Positions 58,506 through 64,000 of a stretch of 64,000 nucleotides of DNA are shown here, piece by piece. How positions within the stretch are numbered: position 1 is the stretch's first letter; the number at the start of each line of letters is the position of its first letter. The DNA lies in the NCBI RefSeq assembly GCF_900117425.1, contig NZ_FPEH01000011.1, forward strand, positions 860,276 to 924,275, given 5' to 3'. Position numbers and translations under genes: made by a program. This DNA is from Novosphingobium sp. NDB2Meth1 (GTDB lineage Bacteria; Pseudomonadota; Alphaproteobacteria; Sphingomonadales; Sphingomonadaceae). The notes under the pieces were generated by a model that was not told the origin of the DNA, did no database searches, and worked only from the letters and a program-made list of their open reading frames with translations.

Positions 58506-59251
58506 TCTCGCTGCCACGCCTGCTGCCGCGCGGCCGTGCACCGCGCCCGGCACCGCTGCCGCGTACGCTTTCTGTAGCGGGCCGCGAACTGCCCGTCGTG
58601 ATCCGCCGCCTGCGAACCGCGCGCCGCATCACCTTGCGCCTTGCCCCCGATGGCAGCGAGGCGCGCATTTCGATGCCCGAATGGGGCCGCACCGCCGACG
58701 CGCTCCAGTTTGCCCAGCAGCGCCGTGACTGGCTCGCGGCGCAACTGGAACGCATCCCGGCGCCCGTGCAGATCGAGCCGGGCTTCACGCTGACCTTTCG
58801 CGGTGAGCCGCTGCGCGTCGAATGGCAGCAGCGCGCCCCGCGCCGTCCGGTCGTGGTGGATGGACAACTTGTCCTCGGCGGCCCGGCAGACGGCATGGAA
58901 GGCCGCTTGCGTCGCTGGCTCGAAGCCGAAGCCTTGCGGCTGGCGGAAGCCGACCTTGCCTACTATTGCGACCGTGCAGGCAAGGCGATGCCCAAGCTTG
59001 CCCTGTCCCGCGCGCGGCGGCGCTGGGGCAGCTGCAGCAGCCGGGGTGTGATCAGGATCAACTGGCGGCTGGTGATGGCGCCCGATTTCGTGCGCCGCTC
59101 GGTCGTCGCGCATGAAGTGGCGCACATGACGCATTTCGACCACAGCCCGGCCTTCCATGTGCATCTGGCCAAGCTTTATGAGGGCCGCATCGAGCAGGCC
59201 AACCGCTGGCTGAAGGCGGAAGGCCGCCTGCTCTATCAGCCGTTCGGTTGA
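58502..59251 (+). CDS. YgjP/M48-type metallopeptidase (DUF45)
   Basis: A 249-residue zinc peptidase-like protein with HEVAH (VVAHEVAHMTHFDHS) and the upstream RRRWGSCSSRGVIRINWRL block typical of YgjP/SprT-like proteins. Start ATG 58502 overlaps the preceding stop. Biological target unknown. Confidence 0.87.
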   Translation: MISLPRLLPRGRAPRPAPLPRTLSVAGRELPVVIRRLRTARRITLRLAPDGSEARISMPEWGRTADALQFAQQRRDWLAAQLERIPAPVQIEPGFTLTFRGEPLRVEWQQRAPRRPVVVDGQLVLGGPADGMEGRLRRWLEAEALRLAEADLAYYCDRAGKAMPKLALSRARRRWGSCSSRGVIRINWRLVMAPDFVRRSVVAHEVAHMTHFDHSPAFHVHLAKLYEGRIEQANRWLKAEGRLLYQPFG

Positions 59252-59318
59252 CTGCCCTTCTTCCGCGTTGGTGCGCCGCCACTGGCGCAGCGCCCCGCCA
59301 CGTTCTATCTAGGCCCGC

Positions 59319-59792
59319 ATGAAAGAGTTTTTCCGCAACGTCTCCCCGGTGCGCGCCGTCAAGGATCTCTGGCAGATCCTCGGCGCGCCGAGCGAATTCC
59401 GCTTCCGCTCGCTTGCGCTGGCGCTCGCTGTCACGGTCGGGATCTTTTCGGTGATGTGGCAGCAAGGCGGTCGCGGTCTGCCCCGTCCGCCCGAAGTGAT
59501 CTACTTCGAAAGCTGGCGCGCGGATCGCAGCGATGCGGAAATCATCGCCGGCAATATCGAAGCGACCAAGAAGGCCCGCGCGGAAGCCGCCGAGGAAGAA
59601 GCCCGCGCCGAGGACGTACGCAAGATGTACAAGGCGGTTGGTGCCGCCACCGGGCTTGATACCGAAGCGATGGACCGGCAGGGCCGCGCCGAGCGTGAAG
59701 CGGCCAAGCGCGCTGCCGATGCCCGCAACAAGGCGATTCTCGAGCAGTCACTGGTCAAGCCGGTGGCAACGCCCTCCGCAAAGACGCCCTGA
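59319..59792 (+). CDS. Hypothetical single-TM protein with charged helix
   Basis: A 157-residue protein: short cytoplasmic start, one TM helix (about 31-48, SLALALAVTVGIFSVMW), then a periplasmic segment rich in Ala, Glu, Lys and Arg (about 85-145) that would be a helical coil. A sphingomonad-conserved hypothetical upstream of ribD. No function recognised. Confidence 0.72.
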   Translation: MKEFFRNVSPVRAVKDLWQILGAPSEFRFRSLALALAVTVGIFSVMWQQGGRGLPRPPEVIYFESWRADRSDAEIIAGNIEATKKARAEAAEEEARAEDVRKMYKAVGAATGLDTEAMDRQGRAEREAAKRAADARNKAILEQSLVKPVATPSAKTP

Positions 59793-59797
59793 GCACA

Positions 59798-60760
59798 GTG
59801 GCGTTCAGTGATACCGACTGGCTGGACGCCGCTGCTGCACTCGCGGCGCGCGGAAGGCCGCTGAGCCGGCCAAACCCCGCCGTCGGTGCTCTGATCGTCA
59901 AGGATGGCCGTGTCATCGGGCGAGGATGGACCCTGCCTGGCGGCCGCCCCCATGCCGAAGCCGAAGCGCTGGCACAGGCGGGCGCGGCGGCGCGCGGCGC
60001 GACAGCCTACGTTACGCTCGAACCTTGCGCGCATGACAGCCAGCGCGGCCCGGCCTGCGCACACCTCCTCCGCGAAGCCGGTTTGGCCCGCGTGGTGATC
60101 GGCTGCGAAGACCCTGACCCGCGCACGGCCGGCGCCGGCATCGCCTCGCTGCGGGCTGCGGGGATCGCGGCGGAACTGCTCCCCTCCCCCGCCTCGCTGC
60201 GCTCGCTGGAAGGCTACCTCACCCGCGCGCGCCATGGCCGCCCGCACACCACGCTCAAGCTCGCCACCTCGCTCGACGGCTGCATCGCGATGGCCGACGG
60301 CACCAGTCAGTGGATCACCGGAGCCGAAGCCCGCGCCCACGGCCACGCCATGCGCGCGCGATCCGACGCCATCCTTGTCGGCGGCGAGACGCTCCGCACC
60401 GATTCGCCACGGCTCGACGTTCGCCTGCCCGGCCTCGAGACGCGCAGCCCCGCCCGCTGGGTGCTGACGCGCGGAACTGCCCCTGACGGCTGGCAGGCCA
60501 TCGCCGATCCTGCCGCCAGCTTCAGCGAAACGCAGTACCTCCTGATCGAAGGCGGTGCCGGTGCTGCCGCCGCGTTCCTCGCCGCCGACCGCGTCGACCG
60601 CCTGCTGCTGTACCGCGCGCCCATCCTGATCGGTGCGGGCAGGCCCGGCCTCGGCGATATCGGCCTTACCTCCTTGGGCAATGCCCATGGCCGCTGGGCG
60701 CTGACGGACCGGCGGCGGCTTGGCAGCGACACGCTCGACGTCTACGACCGCATCCGCTGA
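59798..60760 (+). CDS. ribD: Bifunctional riboflavin biosynthesis deaminase/reductase RibD
   Basis: A 320-residue RibD with GTG start at 59798. The zinc deaminase motif is HAEAEAL and PCAHDSQRGPAC, followed by the reductase domain (TLKLATSLDGCIAMADGTSQWITG). It converts the GTP cyclohydrolase II product by deamination and reduction. It lies 5 bp after the hypothetical gene and 11 bp before ribE. Confidence 0.94.
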   Translation: MAFSDTDWLDAAAALAARGRPLSRPNPAVGALIVKDGRVIGRGWTLPGGRPHAEAEALAQAGAAARGATAYVTLEPCAHDSQRGPACAHLLREAGLARVVIGCEDPDPRTAGAGIASLRAAGIAAELLPSPASLRSLEGYLTRARHGRPHTTLKLATSLDGCIAMADGTSQWITGAEARAHGHAMRARSDAILVGGETLRTDSPRLDVRLPGLETRSPARWVLTRGTAPDGWQAIADPAASFSETQYLLIEGGAGAAAAFLAADRVDRLLLYRAPILIGAGRPGLGDIGLTSLGNAHGRWALTDRRRLGSDTLDVYDRIR

Positions 60761-60771
60761 AGGAGACCCCC

Positions 60772-61395
60772 ATGTTCACAGGTATCGTGACCGAAGTCGG
60801 CCGCATCCGCGCCATTGCCACCAAGGGCGATACGCGCGTGACAATCGCCTGCGCGATGGACCCGGCCAAGATCGCCATCGGCGCCTCGATCGCCTGCTCG
60901 GGCGTGTGCCTGACCGTGGTCGACAAGGGCGGCGCGGCGGGAGACAGCTGGTTCGCGGTCGACGTCTCGGGCGAAACGATCCGCCGCACTGCCCCCGCGC
61001 AGTGGCACGAGCACGCCGCGCTCAATCTCGAACCCGCACTCAAGCTGGGTGACGAACTAGGCGGCCATATCGTAACCGGCCATGTCGATGCCGTTGGCCA
61101 TGTCGTCTCGGTCGACCGCATTGGCGGCTCGTGGCACGTCGTCGTCTCGGCGCCGAAGGAGCTTGCGCCTTACATCGCCGCCAAGGGCTCGATCACCGTC
61201 GATGGCGTCTCGCTGACGGTCAACGACCTGGCCGACCAGCCGGACGGCAGCTGCCATTTCATGCTCAACATCATCCCGCACACGGCGGAAGTGACCACGC
61301 TGGGCAGCCTTGCGCCGGGGCGCGAAGTGAACCTCGAGATCGATGTCCTCGCCCGCTACCTCAAGCGGATGCAGAGCCTCGCGGCGGCAGGGTAG
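60772..61395 (+). CDS. ribE: Riboflavin synthase alpha subunit RibE
   Basis: A 207-residue two-repeat lumazine-binding protein (MFTGIVTEVGRI and GGHIVTGHVDAVG). It dismutates dimethylribityl-lumazine to riboflavin. AAGGAG precedes its ATG. I saw no FMN riboswitch in this short leader. Ends 14 bp from the convergent aminotransferase. Confidence 0.95.
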   Translation: MFTGIVTEVGRIRAIATKGDTRVTIACAMDPAKIAIGASIACSGVCLTVVDKGGAAGDSWFAVDVSGETIRRTAPAQWHEHAALNLEPALKLGDELGGHIVTGHVDAVGHVVSVDRIGGSWHVVVSAPKELAPYIAAKGSITVDGVSLTVNDLADQPDGSCHFMLNIIPHTAEVTTLGSLAPGREVNLEIDVLARYLKRMQSLAAAG

Positions 61396-61408
61396 GCCGG
61401 CGGGCTGA

Positions 61409-62581
61409 TCAGCCTGCCACGTCCTTCAGCGCCGCGACAAACGCCTCGATATTCCCCGTCGTCAGGCCCGCGATGTTCACGCGGCCCGACCCGGCCATGT
61501 AAACGCCGTGCTTCTCGCGCAGCGCCATGATTTGCTCGCTCGAAAGCGGCAGCATCGAGAAGAGGCCCTTCTGCATGCCAAGCGGCGCCATGTTGATCGG
61601 CCCGATCTGCTGCGCGGCGGCGAGCCGTTCGCGCACTTCGGCCATGCGCGCGCGCATCGCGGTCAGCTCGTCGATCCACTGTGCGGTGAGCGTGGCGTCG
61701 CCAAGGATCAGGCGGACCGCAGCGGCGCCGTGATCGGGCGGCATTGACCAGCTCGCACGGGCAATCGTCGCACCGTTGGCCATGGTCTTGGCGAGCGCAT
61801 CGGCATCACCCGTCACCGCGTAGAACGCACCCACACGATCACGATAGAGCCCGAAGTTCTTGTCGCAGCTGTAGGCCACCAGAGCTTCCGGCACCGCAGC
61901 GAGCACCTTGCGCAGGCCATAGGAATCGGCTTCCATGCCGTCGCCAAGGCCCTGATAGGCAAGGTCGATCAGCGGCAGCACACCCGAAGCGGCCACCAGT
62001 TGCGCGATCTCGTCCCACTGCGCAGTGGTGTAATCGACGCCCGTCGGGTTGTGGCAGCAGCCGTGGAGCAGCACGACATCGCCTGGTGCAGCATCGGCCA
62101 GCGCCGCGCGCAGCGCTTCGAGATCGGCTGTGCCTTCGGCGGTCATATGCTTGAAAGTCTTGAGCTCGAGGCCGACCGCTGAAACGATCTGCGCATGGTT
62201 GGGCCACGAGGGCGTACCCATGAGGATGCGCTTGGCACCCGCGCGCGCCGCCACTTCCACCGCCAGACGTACTGCGCCAGTGCCGCCAGGGGCCTGCATG
62301 CCTTCGACCCGGCTGCGGTCAAAATCGGCACCGAACACATAAGGGATCAGCGCATGAACAAAGCCCATGTCACCTTCCGGTCCGAGATAGGCCTTGGAAT
62401 CCTGCGTCTCGAGCAGGATCTTCTCCGCCGCCTTGATCGCGCCGAACACCGGGGTATCGCCTTCGCCAGTGCGATAGACACCCACGCCGAGGTCGATCTT
62501 GGTCGGCCGCGGATCGGCATTGTGGAGCTTGATCAGCGCAAGCAGCGCGTCGGCGGGCTGGGCGTTCAGGGTCTCGAGCAT
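61409..62581 (-). CDS. Aspartate/aromatic aminotransferase (class I, PLP)
   Basis: A 390-residue class I aminotransferase. The PLP Lys lies in SCDKNFGLYRDRVGAFY (a TyrB/AspC-like motif), HGCCHNPTGVDY is the cofactor-binding loop and SGRVNIAGL closes the active site. The ATG at 62581 (MLETLN) is the recognised N-terminus. It uses glutamate/2-oxoglutarate with Asp, Tyr or Phe. Confidence 0.94.
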   Translation of the reverse strand: MLETLNAQPADALLALIKLHNADPRPTKIDLGVGVYRTGEGDTPVFGAIKAAEKILLETQDSKAYLGPEGDMGFVHALIPYVFGADFDRSRVEGMQAPGGTGAVRLAVEVAARAGAKRILMGTPSWPNHAQIVSAVGLELKTFKHMTAEGTADLEALRAALADAAPGDVVLLHGCCHNPTGVDYTTAQWDEIAQLVAASGVLPLIDLAYQGLGDGMEADSYGLRKVLAAVPEALVAYSCDKNFGLYRDRVGAFYAVTGDADALAKTMANGATIARASWSMPPDHGAAAVRLILGDATLTAQWIDELTAMRARMAEVRERLAAAQQIGPINMAPLGMQKGLFSMLPLSSEQIMALREKHGVYMAGSGRVNIAGLTTGNIEAFVAALKDVAG

Positions 62582-62633
62582 GGCCGCGCCTTTGCCCCCA
62601 AACGGCCCCGCGCACAAGGGGGTGCGGTTCTGC

Positions 62634-63425
62634 TTAGAAGGGGACCCAGTTCTGCGTCTTGCGGAACTTCATGTAACCGCCGTTGACGCCAAGCCGCAGC
62701 CCCGCGCCAAACCGCACCGGGATCAGCACGATGTCGCCGCGCCGCAGATAGCTCACGTTGAACCCGCCGACGAAGTAGGCCTGCCCCTCGCCCGCGCCAT
62801 AGCGGCGGAAGAGGTCCTCGCTGTCATGCAGGTTGTAGACGAGCACGAAGGTGTTCGCCGCATTGGCGCCGAGATCGAAACCCAGGGAGGGTCCCGTCCA
62901 GTAGACCGGGCGTTCACCTTCGATCTTGTGATGCAACGTGCCCGAACCATACCGCAGCCCGACAACGACCGCACCGCCCGCCTCGCGCCCGGTGATGTAG
63001 GCGTTGGGCCGGCCCTGCTTCTTGAGAATGTCCTGGATCAGCAGCGCAAGACCCTTCGCACCCCGGCCGAACACGCCTTCCGCCGCGCCGATGAGATCGT
63101 CCTCACGGTAGGTGGTGCCATCGGCCGCCGTGCCCTGGGATGGCCCGGCTGCAGGCGGAATCGAAGCCGTACCCGGTTTGGCAGGGTCGCTACCGGCCGC
63201 CGGCGAGGTAAATGTAGGATCGCCTCCGGTCGTCGTGGCGGCTGGAGCGGGCGGGAGGGGGGCCGGAGCGCTGGCGGGCGGCGTGGATCCCGCAGCCGGC
63301 TTCGCGGGCAGATCCCCGTCGATCGCAGAGTTGGGATCGATCTGCTGCACCTGCGCGCTTGCGCCCGACCCCAGCATCAAGCCCAAGGCGGCAAGCCCGA
63401 TCGCGATGTTCCGGCTCAGCTTCAT
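62634..63425 (-). CDS. eipA: EipA/DUF1134 periplasmic envelope protein
   Basis: A 263-residue exported protein (signal IAIGLAALGLMLGSGASA), a Pro/Ala-rich disordered segment (about 40-105), then the DUF1134 domain (GLRYGSGTLHHKI, GFDLGANAANTFVLVYNL). EipA is an envelope-integrity factor first studied in Brucella; its precise role in this lineage is not known. Start ATG 63425; one 15 bp upstream is possible. Confidence 0.88.
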   Translation of the reverse strand: MKLSRNIAIGLAALGLMLGSGASAQVQQIDPNSAIDGDLPAKPAAGSTPPASAPAPLPPAPAATTTGGDPTFTSPAAGSDPAKPGTASIPPAAGPSQGTAADGTTYREDDLIGAAEGVFGRGAKGLALLIQDILKKQGRPNAYITGREAGGAVVVGLRYGSGTLHHKIEGERPVYWTGPSLGFDLGANAANTFVLVYNLHDSEDLFRRYGAGEGQAYFVGGFNVSYLRRGDIVLIPVRFGAGLRLGVNGGYMKFRKTQNWVPF

Positions 63426-63653
63426 CACCCGATTTCCCATCCTGCGGCCCGTTGGCGGTTTATGGCCCGGTTTGATGGCCGGACCCATTGTCATGCTATC
63501 AGGCCCTCATCTCTCGGCCCGGTACAATGAACCGGCGATGAGCCGAGTCGATTTCGCGCCGAGGCGAATCCACACCGGCTGCATGATCCCCGCAGGAAGC
63601 CCCTTGCCGCCCCCCCACTCCCTCGCTATAGCGCGCCCTCGCCGCTGCGATCC

Positions 63654-63746
63654 GGAGACGTGGGTGAGTGGCTGAAACCAACGGTTTGCTAAACCGTCGT
63701 ACTGGGATTACCGGTACCGAGGGTTCGAATCCCTCCGTCTCCGCCA
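63654..63746 (+). tRNA. tRNA-Ser (anticodon GCU)
   Basis: The acceptor halves GGAGACG and CGTCTCC pair perfectly. The anticodon stem is ACGGTTTGCTAAACCGT with GCT in the loop. A long variable arm (class II) and GGTTCGAATCC T-loop follow. The encoded CCA ends at 63746. Confidence 0.96.
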
Positions 63747-63777
63747 GGCTTGCTTCCAGAGAGCACCGCAAATATCC

Positions 63778-63804
63778 AAAAAGCCGCAGAAATGCGGCTT
63801 TTTT
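63778..63804 (+). terminator. Rho-independent terminator after tRNA-Ser
   Basis: AAAAAGCCGC-agaaat-GCGGCTTTTTT forms a strong hairpin with a T-run, 31 bp after the tRNA. Confidence 0.9.
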
Positions 63805-63828
63805 CGTATCTTCTGCATCTGCAATGTT

Positions 63829-63999
63829 CTATATATGTTCACTTCTATCCAACACAAGTGTGGGTCTGGAAAGTGACCTGCCCCCCGCTGGTCCCGCGGT
63901 CATAACGAGAGTCCACCGGTTTGATATTCGTGCCGGTGTTCGGTTCGCCAGTGACGAGTGCGGCCTTTCGTTGTTGTAGTCGTAGCGCCAGACCGCCAG
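63829..63999 (-). CDS. IS3-family transposase C-terminal fragment (rest outside window)
   Basis: I translated this frame by hand; it is open from the window end to a stop at 63829. The protein contains WRYDYNNERPHSSLANRTPA, the conserved C-terminus of IS3 OrfB (the DDE transposase) with the RPHSSL motif. The frame continues past the element end at 63874 into flanking DNA before stopping. Only the tail is in the window. Confidence 0.8.
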   Translation of the reverse strand: MAVWRYDYNNERPHSSLANRTPARISNRWTLVMTAGPAGGRSLSRPTLVLDRSEHI

Positions 64000-64000
64000 C
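63874..64000. mobile_element. IS3-family insertion sequence, one end (partial)
   Basis: The sequence TGACCTGCCCCCC at 63874 fits the terminal repeat of an IS3-family element, and transposase coding starts directly inside it. The other end is beyond the window. The insertion lies about 130 bp past the tRNA-Ser. Confidence 0.7.

Noticed and set aside
60761..60771. FMN riboswitch before ribE
   Set aside because: The gap is only 11 bp, too short, and nothing lies upstream of ribD either.
63668..63979. 103-codon frame over the tRNA
   Set aside because: It overlaps the tRNA-Ser, its terminator and the insertion-sequence end; not a gene.

Overview
The window reads as a chromosomal segment of a high-GC alphaproteobacterium, almost certainly Sphingomonadales (Novosphingobium/Sphingobium/Erythrobacter-like). 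The lineage call rests on several features: a complete ybgC-tolQRAB-pal cluster of alphaproteobacterial type, SspB, a COQ9 homologue, an ATP12-type F1 chaperone, EipA/DUF1134, a PEP-CTERM mini-protein ending in a sphingomonad-style anchor, and dispersed REP-like palindromes built on GAGCTTGTCGAAG. Genus is not certain. Coding density is very high and many neighbours overlap by 4 bp (ATGA or TTGA).

Layout. 1-2.2 kb: a large secreted protein, cut by the window edge, with a PKD-like domain and a probable beta-propeller. 2.4-4.9 kb: a divergent MFS transporter / gamma-butyrobetaine-dioxygenase-like pair around a promoter with a perfect inverted repeat. 5-8.6 kb: an atypical SDR, a GNAT, and an overlapping DUF1285-Nudix-cca unit. 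8.6-13.7 kb: a J-domain protein, then pal-tolB-tolA-tolR-tolQ-ybgC (transcribed right to left). 13.7-18.1 kb: a histidine operon hisB-hisH-hisA-X-hisF-(PEP-CTERM)-hisE-HIT, with an unrelated lower-GC secreted protein X between hisA and hisF. 18.2-19.8 kb: sspB, a small hypothetical gene and gmk. 19.8-30.6 kb: a catabolic island with SRPBCC, SMP-30, two SDRs, a heteromeric-type acyl-CoA dehydrogenase pair, an ACAD10/11-type dehydrogenase with a separate ACAD10/11-type kinase, a zinc alcohol dehydrogenase and an MFS transporter. Two near-identical 16-bp palindromes there probably mark a local regulon.

30.6-42 kb: trhO, clpB, a double-domain M16 peptidase, gatCAB, an FKBP isomerase and rpsU. 42-46 kb: a tightly overlapped crcB-rluC-paiB-gph-(membrane)-ATP12 chain. 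46-49.5 kb: an Mla-type lipid transport operon (MlaE, MlaF, MlaD, PqiC-like lipoprotein). 49.5-64 kb: valS, queE, ssb, feoAB behind a Fur-like box, COQ9, an ankyrin protein, SCO, YcgN, a YgjP-type metallopeptidase, ribD-ribE, an aspartate/aromatic aminotransferase, EipA and tRNA-Ser(GCU) with a terminator. The last 130 bp are the end of an IS3-family element that runs off the window.

Most of the window is housekeeping. I do not see a phage, CRISPR array, defence island or clearly new multi-gene system. The most unusual parts are the acyl-CoA catabolic island with its shared operator, the secreted protein inside the his operon, the PEP-CTERM mini-protein, and an SDR-like protein lacking its catalytic tyrosine.
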